Below are positions 10,596-22,040 of a DNA stretch of 64,000 bases, piece by piece. This stretch comes from Mesocentrotus franciscanus (lineage: Eukaryota > Echinodermata > Echinoidea > Camarodonta > Strongylocentrotidae), in NCBI GenBank assembly GCA_037976565.1, contig CP137667.1:26738277-26802276 (forward strand). The letters run 5' to 3'. Both the position numbers and the translations under genes were made by a program. Position 1 is the stretch's first letter. Each line of letters starts with the position of its first letter. The notes beneath the pieces were generated by a model that saw only the letters and a list, made by a program, of their open reading frames with translations, was not told the DNA's origin and made no database searches.

Positions 10596-13500
10596 TTATA
10601 AACGCCTCAAATGAGTACCCGCCTGCTTCTTTTTCAGTGTTTCTAGATACTGAATTGCAGGCCGAATCATTCTAATGCACTGAACGTTATCCTTCATACT
10701 GTCTTTTAAAACATAACGACTGACTGACGTCGACATACTTCTTTCAGCTTGAGTCCTACCTAAGCATTTTTCTGCTAGCGCTTCGTTCATTTCCCCCAGT
10801 GTCCTCACATCCCGGGCCATCCTTTCCTGCCCATACGCCATTACCTTCATCCATAGTGTCCGATTGAAATGTTCATAGAGAAGCGCGTCACCGTGGTTCC
10901 ACTTGTATAGTTGGGTAAAGGTCCTCTCTGGCATTTCGGTTACTTCCGATTTTATCCTCGCATTGGCCGAGAAATAAGTCACATCGCTTAAATCCCAGCA
11001 CATCAAATCTTTCAACAGCACTAAGGATTCCGACAGGTACTCCGCTACCAGGACCAAATCAAACTCTTCCTCCAAAGTAGCAATTTTATGCTGTATAGCG
11101 CTCTCATTGCTGAACTCCGATTTTGCCATACCAAGGTCATACAGAGTCGGGTTGAGGGCGCTGTGATAAGGAGTAGAACCTTGTCTACGGTAGTAGCTAA
11201 GAGGGTCGGCCGCAAACCCTGATAGGTTAACCTTGAAGATGCCTCCAAAGCCATAGTAGGCGTACATGCTATCAAACTGTTTTGACGGGTGACGAAAGAT
11301 GGTTACGTATGCTGCGTTGGCATACATGATCTTTGCCATTTCTGGAAGAAAGAAAAAATGAAGCATAGACTAAATTATGATACAATTTAAATTCGGTCTT
11401 TTAAAAGCCACGTTAGCCACATCTGCTTTTCTGCGGACCCTACAATAGTTTTTACCCAAGGTCCCCATTGTATAGGTTCCCAGGTCCATGTTAACAATTT
11501 TTTTCCCGAAACTTACTGATCTTGCACATCTCTTCGTCAATTTCGTCTTTGGTCATTCATTTTCGAACTTTGTGTGGTGAATTTCATCATTTTGCATCCA
11601 ATTTTGTCCGAGTCAAATCAAGTTTGTCATCCCGAGCTGCCAACGATACATACAATTGCTTGAATCAATTTCGTAATTTTGCAATCGATTTCGTCAACTC
11701 GTCATTCAAATTCGTCACTCGTTCTTGAAAAGGATATCTGTTACGCTTTGTCTCTTCGTTTCATCCCGAAATGTGTATATGTATGACTACCTTTCTTGAA
11801 CCGAGCATTTATATGAATATTCATTTTCATCAATATCAGAATCATGCAGAATTGCTAGTTATCTCTTTCTTTCACATTATTTATTTTGGATATGCATTGA
11901 TTGTTCCAGCTTTGATCATGTTTATTATAGAAACGAACAACAATAGTTGATTCGTTTCATCAATGACGTTTAATGTGTTAATGTGGATACAACGCAACTA
12001 ATAAAGGGAATCGATATTTTTACAGAAAGAAGATTCTCGCTAAATCCATAATTGTATTAATTGTCGAGAACTAGGTATTCTTTCGTGTCCTTCATCATTC
12101 CATGAAAACTGAATATTAAAGAAGTTGACTTGTGTGAAACCAAAAAATAAAAGTATAAACCAAGCAGAATGTGAGCCATATCAATGATATATATATACAA
12201 AATATATATACATATATATATCTTGTTATCTAGTATCCTCAGCTATCATAAAAGACATCAAGGATGTAGGATAGCAAAAGATCCTGGGCTATGACATATT
12301 TCTAACATAATTATGATAATAATGATAATAATTATATCACTACTACTATACTAATTACAATGAATATTATGCTGATGATGCTGATAATAGTATTAATGTG
12401 ATGATGATAACAATGATAAGAAATATGATGATATATATGATATCAATAATAACAAAAACAATGCTAACCATTACAATTGTAACAATAGTAATACAACAAC
12501 AAAAGTTGTAATAGTTATAAACATGATAACAATAATAATTATGATACTGCTGCTATTCCTACTACAACTACTACTATTTGGAAGAAGAAGAAGAAGAGGA
12601 AGAAGAAGAAGAGGAAAAAGAGGAAGAAGAGGAAGAACATGAAGAAGAAGAAGTATAATAAGAGGAAGAAGAAAGAGGAAGAAGAAGAAGTGGAAGAAGA
12701 AGAATCATTTCAGCGATATTAGTGATTAATTGTCTATGGTCGAGGCATACAAATGCACATTTTATACTTCGTGGTAAGATGGAAGTAAGAGAGGGGGAAA
12801 AGGGCAATGTTGAAGAGAGAGAGAGAAATAGTATGGCCCAGATTCAAATTCAGTTTTCTTTAAATAAGTACACCTGTAGTGAAAATAATGTATCTGCCAT
12901 TTGATTGCAATGTGCCGCTACATAAAAATAGTACCACAGTGTCACCAAAATATTCACATTGCATTGTAGAGACGATAAACAAATAGGAATAATAATAAAA
13001 CGTTTTAGTGAAAAATGATCACTCTTATCCCTTTCTGTTGTATAATCCAAACAATGGAATCAACCGAGTGGAAGTAATAATACATTCAAATCAATGATAG
13101 CGACTGATCAAGAGCTCATCAGATGAATCAACCGCTATGAATACAGAGTAGTATTATTATCATTGCATCGTGTTTTTCGTGTGATATTGAGAATCATTAT
13201 TATGTATGATTATTATTTTGTCATCACCGAAATGTATCCATGTTTTGTATTACATTTATGTTCTTTGTAAACTTTGTCTGAGCTCTTATTTTACATGTGA
13301 GCAAACCTAATGTCCATGTTGAATGACATTGGACAAATAAAAATAAAAAAATAATTGAATAAAAGAAGAAGAAGAAGAATATGGAGGGGAATAAATAGTA
13401 AAAGTAGGAGTAATAGAAGTCATATTAGTAGTAATGGTAGTGGTAAAAAAAATAGTAATATTAATTGTATTATTAAAAGGGTTGCTGTAATCATTTTGAC

Positions 13501-16500
13501 TCACCGGGGCGGTTATATCTTGCATGATTCGCGAGCATGTTGTATTTCCCTGTCGGGGACTTGATTGGGAACGTCCTTCGAAACAATGCTGGCACTCCCA
13601 TATATACGCCTGCTTGGGGAAGGGCAAAGGTCAACCCGTTAGCGTCGCCATACCGATACACAATATTCTGTATGGTTGAGCTTCCAGTTTTGTGCGTTTT
13701 AAGAAACAACAGGTTCTTTCGCGGAGTGCACGTCGTGTCGTCATTACGCGCACGTTCACTCGAGTTGCGCACAGACGCACTCACAGAGTCTGTACTCGTG
13801 TTTCCATTGAGCCGCGCATTCTCCATGTGCGGATTGGCAGTTTCTTCGATGCCGTCATATTGAGGGCGCGGTTTTGTATCGTACAGTATGTCTGCATCGG
13901 TTTTTGCGAGGGAAGGCTTTCCTTGTATTTCAGTACCGGAAGTGACTGTGCGTGACGCTTCCCTGAACACGTTCTTGGCCAATGCCTTCTCGTTATTGCC
14001 TTCAACTTTCCTTGTTCCTGTTTGGTCATTTGGGCGGTCTTCTGAATTAGCTCCCGTCTTTCCATGTTTAACTGATTGGGGCGCCCTCTCTGTGACGTCA
14101 GCAAGTAATCGTATATTAACTGGCCCAATACGTCTAAAATCACAAGGAAAACAGGAATAAGAACAACAATAATTAATAGTATTATTATTTTTGAAGGGGA
14201 TGATGTTGATTATAAAAATTTTAATAATGACAATACTACTACTACTACTACTACTACTACTGCTGCTGCTACTATATGTACTGCTACGCCTGCTACTACT
14301 CCTAATAATAATCATACATGTAATTTTTTTTTTTTTTTTTTTATAACACTAGCTTTATCAAAATTAATAATAATAATGATAATAATAATAGTGATAATAA
14401 TAACACTGATGATGATAACTAGAACTGAAATTGTATTAAATCGATATGCTTGTATTGACGCCCGTGTTTTTTACGGGGCACTCAGACGGAAGAGCGTCTC
14501 GTTGACTATACGCCTTTCACAATTTTATAAAACTTGTTTTCTTCATATTGTTGTATTTTCGCCGGCAGTGTTCTTAGGCACATGCCGAACAAACTCATCG
14601 GAAATGTAATCTGTAAGTGTAAATTTAAGTGGTAGTTTTTCCTTTTTTCTTTCTCTCTTTCTCTCCATCTCTCTCTCTCTCTCTCCCTTTTCCTCCATTC
14701 TCTATCTTCTTCTCTTTTAACATTATTTTTTCCTTATTTTCTCATTTACCCTTCCATCGTTCTCTCTTTTTCCCATTTTCATTTGTTAGGCCGCCAAAAA
14801 AGGAGGGCCGCGGCTGATTGCCCCCGATCAGGCAGTGATGTATACGTTGATTCAGGTAATACGCATAACCTGCGCTGGGATTTGGTTTCCAGCCTTGGAC
14901 GTTGCCGACCCGTCACTCAGAGTAGCATTTTTATTGTATTAGTATATTTCCTCTTTTTTCCTCCTCTCTCTCTTTTTCCTTACCCTCTCTTCTTCTCTTT
15001 TACCTTTTTTTTTTTCTTTCTCTTTCTTTAATTTTTTGGCTCCCATAAAAAAAGAGGACCGCGGCTGTTGCGGCCCTCACCATGATCCGCCACTGTTTCT
15101 AAAGTTAAAGCAATAAAATAGTTAAAATGTTCACTTTTTAGGATTCTTTATATATTTCCCTTTAAATTTATCTTTTAAATTCCTTGACACTTTCAAATGT
15201 TGTATTTTCCTTCAAATAAGGCAATTCGAAACTCTGTTCCGGTCGGTCCGGATGCGGACGGCGTTCCGGACTTTGTGAAGCCCTGGGCCCCGTATTACAA
15301 ATCGCAACTTATTTGCGATTGATATCAATCGCAACTATGTACATAAAAAGATAGGAGACTGCAAACCTGCGATTGATTGGAGGACTTGCGATTGATTTGG
15401 ATCAATCGCAACTCTTTGTAAGACGGGGCCCTGGTATATAGAATACAATCATATCTGAAGTGCTTTTCTTATAGGAACTGGAAGCACGACCTTTCTTGTA
15501 ATAAATGACCATTAAATTACATTTTAAGTGTTGACATGATTAAGAAAGTTTAAAAACATTATTTGTCAACCGCGGGCACCATATGCATATGCATTGGCGG
15601 AATCAATGTTATTAGTTAATGTTTGAATTGATTTTGGTCATGAAGGCAGTTTGGCTGATCAATTTCGTAAAACGAGGCAAACGCAAAGCCGTGTCTGTCC
15701 TTTGTCTCGTGATGCGAGTGAGAACATCGTTGATGTATTAAGCACTATGTAAAAACGGAATATTATTATTGTTATAGAACGAAATGCACATTAACAACAA
15801 ATTAAGAAAAATTATAAGAATTCAGAACGCGAACGAAAACAAGGCATTGGCGGAAGACGTCAATGTAATATGAAGAAGAACAAGAATAACGGTGATCAAA
15901 ATAATGATAGTAGAGAATACCAGTACCCCCAAAAAAAAAAAAGAAGAAAGAAGCTAAACAACGAATGAATATTATTTCATAAAAAAGATTACCACTTGAT
16001 TATGTAAATTATACGAAGTATTATATCGGCCCATTCAAGTTAAATAGTCGATGTGTATGCACCGGCATGTATTCTCACCAGTCGTATTTTCTAGATATTT
16101 GTTTCTCACTAGGAATAATAATAATAATGATATTGATAATGAGAATGATGGAAGTAATGATAATTATGATGATAGTAATAATATTAATTATCATACTTCA
16201 CGTTGGTATCATTAAAAATCCTGTGTATTCCCCCTTACAATAATGCCCCATTTGTAATGATAATATTATCATGGACTACGAAGTACACGAATATGGGGCA
16301 AAATCAAAAGTAAAAACATTTGGAAAATGCATTGTTATTCCTTCAAAACACAATCCAACCTCCTATCAAATGATATTTTGCAACATTTCCGTTTTGACTT
16401 GACCCCATGCTCAGGTGTAATGCACATTCCATGATTAAACAATCACTACAAATGGGGCATCATTGTAGATATACTAACAAGAGAAACGCCAACGTTAAAA

Positions 16501-17096
16501 CTTCAATGCAAGACCTTTTTTTGAGGGGTTTCTGTTATCTAATCGATAATCCCGTTTGCTAGTGTAACGTGCAATACCACCAAATCGCCGAAACAATCAT
16601 GAGTGAACTGATAGTTAAAGAGTTATTGGTTTTCCAAAGATGAACAGAGCAGTATTATATACTAATGTGGCAAATATGACCAAGTTATTAATTATGTTAA
16701 TTTCATAATGACTCTTTGTAGGTAATGTGCAGACACATACTCCAATCTGACACTTTAGCACAATTCATAAATCCTTTGGCAGAACCTAGCTCTGTCAGTC
16801 TTTTGCTGTGTCCGGAGCAGCTAAAGTATATTGCCTATGCAGTATGCCGTCAACATAGTCTCACTGTGCAGACACTAGTATGTACAGCGACCGGTAAGGG
16901 TTTGATTCCGTAAAATACGTTCTTATGCTATGGGCATTACTTACACGACATGCGTTGGTCTTCTGACACCATCATACTCTATCTGATCCTCGGTTCTAAG
17001 AGTGAAACCTGTAGGACCTTTTGTGATAAAAAGCAGCGGTACCAGCGCCAGCATTCCTAAGATAAGAAGACTCAAAAATCTCCCGATTGCATACAT
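10596..17096 (-). CDS. GAL3ST-like: Galactose-3-O-sulfotransferase (Gal3ST family), complete, three exons
   Basis: Coding exons on the minus strand are 17096-16945, 14133-13505 and 11341-10596 (1,527 nt, 508 residues). Donors are GTAAGT and GTGAGT, acceptors are pyrimidine-rich, and all phases agree. A non-coding acceptor (TTCCCTCAG) lies 10 nt before the ATG, so a 5' UTR intron is likely. Residues about 6-25 (RFLSLLILGMLALVPLLFI) form a type II signal anchor, implying a Golgi enzyme. A long hydrophilic Ser/Thr/Asn-rich stem follows to about residue 190. The catalytic domain has the PAPS 5'-phosphosulfate loop LKTHKTGSST (about 195-204), the 3'-phosphate motif VTIFRHPSKQFDS (about 273-285), and the family block FDLVLVAEYLSESLVLLKDL (about 354-373). 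It should transfer sulfate to the 3-OH of terminal galactose on glycolipids or glycoproteins; which acceptor cannot be told. The stem seems longer than in vertebrate members (my recollection is 400-490 residues in total). Confidence 0.93.
11342..13504 (-). other. Gal3ST intron 2
   Basis: AT-rich intron with simple repeats: short TA runs near 12190-12220, many ATGATAATA-like words (12300-12550), the GAA array (listed separately) and a short AAGAAG run near 13362. No gene or named transposon seen. Confidence 0.5.
12578..12706. repeat. (GAA)n / (GGAAGA)n purine microsatellite
   Basis: An almost pure polypurine tract of GAA and GGA triplets in intron 2 of the sulfotransferase gene. On the other strand it yields a serine-rich shadow frame that is not a gene. 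Confidence 0.9.
14222..14300. repeat. (CTA)n(CTG)n microsatellite
   Basis: A run of ACTACTACT followed by TGCTGC triplets, just upstream of exon 2 on the transcribed (minus) strand, within intron 1 of the sulfotransferase gene. A T17 tract and more TAATAA words follow to about 14420. Confidence 0.85.
14620..15110. repeat. Polypyrimidine tracts with duplicated motif
   Basis: Two CT-rich tracts (about 14635-14780 and 14945-15030), each followed by a similar segment (AAAAAAGGAGGGCCGCGGCTG and AAAAAAGAGGACCGCGGCTG). This suggests an old local duplication or two copies of one repeat in intron 1 of the sulfotransferase gene. Confidence 0.55.
15285..15431. mobile_element. Palindromic MITE, about 147 bp
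   Basis: Ends are GGGCCCCGTATTACAAA and TTTGTAAGACGGGGCCC, imperfect inverted repeats. Inside are further inverted copies of GCGATTGATATCAATCGC-like sequence. Non-coding, in intron 1 of the sulfotransferase gene. Confidence 0.7.
16236..16467. mobile_element. MITE with TA-flanked inverted repeats
   Basis: Left end CAATAATGCCCCATTTGTA and right end TACAAATGGGGCATCATTG are inverted repeats of about 19 bp, each flanked by TA. That pattern fits a Tc1/mariner-type target duplication. No coding capacity. Located in intron 1 of the sulfotransferase gene. Confidence 0.65.
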
Positions 17097-17106
17097 GGTA
17101 ACACCC

Positions 17107-18517
17107 CTGAGGGAATCAGACATAAAAGATACTTTATAATACTTAAAATTATCATGATAATGATGATAATAATAATAATTTAAAAAACACAACAACAACA
17201 ATAATAAACAACAACAATAACAAGACAATAGATAGTGATAATAATAATAATGACAATAATAATAATGATAATCAAAATAATAATAATAATAACAATAATA
17301 ACCTAGGCTTCTATAGGGCATTTCATCTTCGGAGAAAATATCAATGCGATATACAATAACAAAACAACTTAATAACAGATAACTACTAAATCATGAACTT
17401 AATCAATATCAAAATAAGAACAATATTAATTATAATCAATCTTTATCAAGATCAATTACAGGAGATTTCACTGCCAGAACACCTGAAATACGCTCACCTC
17501 TTCGACTTGTACTTCTCATCATTAAATATAATTCTAATTGTTCTTTATTTTTCTTTGCATAATCTAGGAATTATTGCTTTCTGCTGCCTCGAGATCACGG
17601 ATGTTTAAGAAACAAGTAGACGCGATGATGTATAGTTTAATGTTTAATGTTCTTATAAATGTTGTAAAGGGTTTTATTACATGCATGTCAAAACTGTAAT
17701 CGTGTACGCACCGTTAATCATGGTGGTTTTATGATACTATAAATTATGATTTCCAAAACTAAAAATGGGTTTCCCTTTCCGTTATTTGCCAATTTACTAT
17801 TAGAAAATACGACTGCTACCGCTTGTGGGCCTAATTATAGGGCACATACTTCATTTGAATTATGAATTGCTTTGAATTTCCATCGTGTAGTCTCACTGCC
17901 TCGCACTTGGAAATATGCTAACTATTTTCGACATGTTAGGCTTTTATCTCATTGTTATCAATATAATTCTTACTGTATTTTATTTTATTCATGTTTTTTA
18001 GAAATTTAAGAACGATGCGAATTTACTATTTGCAATCTTTTAAATGGTGAATTCACAGATGCATTAACAGCTATTGATGCGTCGGAATCGTATTCGGAAT
18101 GGGAAAATAAAACGTCAGACCTTACTAAAAAAAAAAGGGTAATTATTGATAACAGATTGGTGTCTAATAATATCAAGCGATAAGTACAGTCTTGTAAGCT
18201 TTTGGGGGAAATTAAAATAGTATTTAAGCTTGATTTCTTAAAAAAGGAAGAGAGAAATAAAACGTCCGACTTACCTTCTTTTTTTCATTAAAAGAAAAAC
18301 AACTCTGTCGAACAGGAAGGGACCAGACAAGAAATGTTAATGCTGTGGAAGAAAAAGAACAATATTGCACTCATATCCCTCCAATCACCTACAGTTAGTC
18401 AAACGTTTAGTACGCTCCAAAAAAAAAACACGACGCGCCCAATGAATGAACACGTACCGTGCTTTTTTATTGCCTTCCAGAGTTCCTGGTTAGACATCTA
18501 AATCGATAATCGATTTA
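17107..18517. other. 5' flank of the sulfotransferase gene
   Basis: TAA/ATG-rich low-complexity DNA to about 17300 (origin of a Tyr-rich shadow frame), then AT-rich sequence. The 5' UTR exon and promoter of the Gal3ST-like gene must lie here or beyond but cannot be placed by eye. Confidence 0.35.
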
Positions 18518-18910
18518 AATATTAAACGTGGAGTCCCACATGGCTCAATATTAGGCCTGCTCTTGTTTTTATTTTATATCAATAACATTTCCAATTTGTC
18601 TACTGTCTTACAATAAATAATGTAAGCTGATGACACAAATGTATTTCTTTCCCATTCGAATGTCAATGTTCACATCGACACTCTGAACTCAGAATTGCCA
18701 AAACTTTTCAAATGGTTTCGATGTAATATTCTATCTTTGAATCTTAAGAAAACAAACTTTCTAAACTCAAGAACCCATAATAAACCAGTACAATTTGATA
18801 TTCCATTGAAAATAGATGGTACAAAACCGATACTAAATTTCTCGCAGTTTATATTAACGAACTTTTAAATTTGTCTGATCATGTCAAATATATATCTAAA
18901 ACCATTTTTA
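18518..18910 (+). pseudogene. Decayed non-LTR (LINE) reverse transcriptase fragment
   Basis: With frame breaks, the plus strand reads RGVPHGSILGLLLFLFYINNIS, a stop, then ADDTNVFLSHSNVNV, then ...LPKLFKWFRCNILSLNLKKTNF. These are the conserved GVPQGSILGPLLF block, the catalytic (F/Y)ADDT motif and the following helix of LINE reverse transcriptases. An in-frame stop before ADDT and later breaks show that it is dead. The clade (Jockey/CR1-like) cannot be fixed from this piece. Confidence 0.85.
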
Positions 18911-19443
18911 AAATTCAGGTTTGAGGTACATATACATGAAGGTCTGACTATTTAAAAGCACATTAGATTCACGACACTCTACTTACAAATTCAATTAATA
19001 AATGACAATGCAGTTCACTGTATCGGTATGAAGACTGACCAATTTGGCCTCTGGGACAAAAATACTTACTTGCATAGGCCAAATGTATGTCGTGCATAAA
19101 ATCATGAATCATGAATTATCTAAATTTAACGCTCTGAAGTTTTCACTTTTCTATTATTTTCGATATTATGGGAATGATTCCTCAGAGGATAGAACCCTCT
19201 GTCTTGATACCAAAGTAAACCCAAATAAAGGAACTATTTGCTTACTCTTCCACCTGTTGTGAATGCAATTTAATCAAGTGAATTAAAGTTACATGTTTTC
19301 CAGCCTTGTCACGATACTTCCCCGTCTTCTGAATTCTCCGCTGATTTCCCCCTCTCTCCACCTCTATCTCTTACTTTCACTCTGCTCTTCTCTATTTTGC
19401 TCTTCCTTTTCCATCAACTTCTCCCTCTTTCTCTGTCCATATG

Positions 19444-20519
19444 GTCCACTTCTTTCACATCTGTCTCTCTTTCAATTTAATTAGCTTTTTGTATGCATGG
19501 CAAAATTGTAATCGTTTACGCCACGTTTATCATGGTGGTATGGTGGGCCAAAGCCATACAGTATTCTTGTTTTGATAAAAGCAATGACAACAATGTAATT
19601 AGGGCTATGAAAGTTTTGTTATTGTCATCGGGTTTACAAAAGGGCTTAAAGGGATAGTTGAGTTTTGTTTGTTGCAGAGGGCGCTACACAAAATAATTTT
19701 GTTGAGAGATAATGACAAACTGAGTGTCAAATTTGAAAGAATATACCATTTAAATTACTAAATCATCTTTGTTTGATTAAAATCGGTTCAGAGACGGCTG
19801 AAATATCCATAAATATAACCATTTCTAATATTTGTGGTGCCCCACAGTTATTCGATAATTTTGAACCAGCAGTTGAAAAACGAGATAGCGCTTTGTAAGT
19901 TTTATTCCAGCTAATGCCAATATTGGCTTTTTGTTGGCTTTTTCGTGTTGTTTATAATACGCACAACCAGCCGGCCCGTGTATGGTTATTATTAATTAAT
20001 TAATTAATTAACGGTCACCGTATTTTGGGGGAAAGTGGAGCTGAATTGGTATGATCGTATTCAATCTAAATTCACACATTTTGGGGTCTAAGAGTACCTT
20101 CATGGCAATTTTAGGTTCTAAAAAGGCACTAGAAATGTCATAAATAAGAATAACAGCAATAACCATGCACTTTGAAAGCATTTGCGGTCTTAAACAAGAA
20201 CTCAACTATCCCTTTAATGTTTACCACGCCGCTTATGAATTATGTGAATGATTCTCCTCTCATTTTGAAGCCATTCTGTCATTTTGTCTTTGCCTCTTCA
20301 ACCCGTTTTCTTCATTCAACCTGGCTGATGATTTCAACTATTCAGAATTCCAAAGTCTGACTTGAATTGTGCCACAACCGGATTCGTCCGGAGGACTATT
20401 GATATTTTAGTACATTAGGTTGTTTGACCAACGTCCACTTCTTTCACATCTGTCTCTCTTCTCTCTCTCTCTTTCAATTTAATTAGCTTTTTTATATGCA
20501 TGGCAAAATTGTAATCGTA
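19444..20519. repeat. Direct repeat pair of about 70-87 bp
   Basis: The segment 19444-19514 (CCACTTCTTTCACATCTGTC ... CAAAATTGTAATCG) recurs at 20433-20519 with a 16-bp CT insertion. A diverged third copy of its tail lies near 17686-17735. The second copy ends only 2-3 bp before the FReD fragment starts. Confidence 0.75.
19646..20217. mobile_element. MITE, 572 bp, TTAAAGGG termini
   Basis: Left end TTAAAGGGATAGTTGAGTT is exactly matched in reverse complement by AACTCAACTATCCCTTTAA at the right end (19-bp inverted repeats). Non-coding. If the outer TTAA is the target duplication, the element proper starts AGGGATAG. Confidence 0.8.
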
Positions 20520-20521
20520 AT

Positions 20522-21678
20522 AAGACCTACGAGCTACGGATCGATCTCGAAGGCTTCGATGGACAAACGCGCTATGTCACCTACAGCAATTTCAGTATTG
20601 CTGACGAGGTCGCAAAGTACACCCTGACCCTTGGCAACTACTCCGGAGACGCAGGTATGTAATAGGGCGATCCCCTGCAGTGTGTCTTTTACATGATATT
20701 ATTTATTTTAATTCATCCAAAATATGGTTCATCGTGGTATTACTAACATTATTAAATGGTAAAATCAATTAAGGCGTTTTTTTTTTTTTTGTACATGAAA
20801 TAAATGTAGGGTATGTCGTATTGGACCCATTGCAATGCACGGAATCACCCAAAAGGTACGGTAATAGGGTACCACATGACACGTTATACGGTAATATGGT
20901 AATACGGTAGGCTAATGCGGTAGGACAGTAAAACGGCAATTCTGTAATACCATAATTCGGTTATCGGTAAATGGCCCTATGGTAATATAATCATACAGTT
21001 ATACGGTAATACGACAAAACGGTTATACGGTAATAGTATCATAGGGTAATACTGTAATTCGTGTATACAGTAAATAAACTGTATTACGATGATACTGTAT
21101 TAACCATCAAACGCTCTCTCACATATGACGCGGTAAACAACTGCATTGTTTTATTTTGCTTTTTGTTGTTGATTGTTTTTGCTTGCTTGTTTGTTTGTTT
21201 TCTTTAACCCGTAAAAGGATTTTTTTTTTAAGTGTGGAAATGAGGGGGTGGGAAAAGTATCCATGCTTAATAACGAATGCTCCAAAACGCATCCGTCTCA
21301 TACAGAAGACACAGAAGACGCAGCATTCAATTATTGTTCTCCATCGGACGGCTTCGTACAATACATACACACAGCCTCAAGTTGAGTACAGAGAAATGGT
21401 ATATTAAACTAATTTTTGTAATATAATGTGTAGACTATAAACCAATTTCCCATTTAAATGCAGGTGACAGTATGTCGACTCATGCTGGTTATCCGTTCAG
21501 TACACGGGACCGCGATCATGATAGTACAGAGCCAGGGAAACACTGCGCCGATTGTTACAACGGAGGCTGATGGTACAATGCTTGTGATGAGGCTAACCTC
21601 AACCGCCTATACCTGAAAGGTCCAACCACAGAGGCGAAGAACGCCATGGGTGTGGTCTGGCTCGCCCGACGTAAATAA
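20522..21678 (+). pseudogene. Fibrinogen-related (FReD) C-terminal fragment, truncated and nonsense-bearing
   Basis: Two spliced pieces: 20522-20654 (donor GCAG|GTATGT) and 21464-21678 (acceptor AAATGCAG), in matching phase. They read KTYELRIDLEGFDGQTRY ... YTLTLGNYSGDAG joined to GDSMSTHAGYPFSTRDRDHD ... HCADCYNGG-stop-WYNACDEANLNRLYLKG. These are core FReD blocks (LxIDLEDFEG, GDSLSxHNGxxFSTxDxDND, the Cys pair and WWYxxCxxxNLNG). The first Trp of the WWY motif is TGA (21568-21570), and a stop at 21676 removes the final beta strand. No start or N-terminal half is visible upstream. Intact relatives are secreted lectin-like proteins (ficolin, angiopoietin or tenascin type). This looks like a non-functional duplicate fragment. 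Confidence 0.85.
20850..21105. repeat. Degenerate minisatellite of GGTAATAC units
   Basis: Dozens of imperfect ACGGTAAT / ATACGGTAATA words in a row, lying inside the intron of the FReD fragment. Confidence 0.75.
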
Positions 21679-22040
21679 CAAAGGCCTGTGATAAGAAGGT
21701 GTCGGTTTACCGCGGGGTTTCGTAAGCACACTTAAGAGCACCGCACCTTATCTCACTTCGTATCTTATCACAAACATCATCTCATATTTTGTTTTCCTTT
21801 GATAAAGACACAAATTACAACACCCTCAAAACAGTGTTACTCATTTTCGTATCAGTTTAATATGAAGGGAGTTACGCCGTGTTGCTGTAATTAGCGTTCA
21901 CAAATATTCACTTAAATAGATAATCCTACATTTTCGAGGGCTATTCGGGGAATAAGCACTGTCATTTTCTTACGTCTGTTTAAAATAAGGAAACCTCAAT
22001 TATATTATTTGCTGAATGTTGTCTGGCATGATTTAATAAT
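21679..22040. other. Spacer, nothing recognised
   Basis: Sequence between the FReD pseudogene and the duplicated 3' end of the NACHT-TPR gene. No gene, repeat or element recognised. Confidence 0.4.

Noticed and set aside
12574..12807. Serine-rich frame on the minus strand
   Set aside because: It is the translation of a GAA microsatellite.
17097..17321. Upstream in-frame extension of Gal3ST exon 1 (Tyr-rich)
   Set aside because: It translates TAA/ATA low-complexity DNA. A good acceptor (TTCCCTCAG) lies between it and the ATG at 17096, so this is intron or UTR.
20850..21105. Repeated GGTAATAC words as a possible CRISPR-like or regulatory array
   Set aside because: Units are short and irregular, without spacers of constant length. 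It is a decayed minisatellite.
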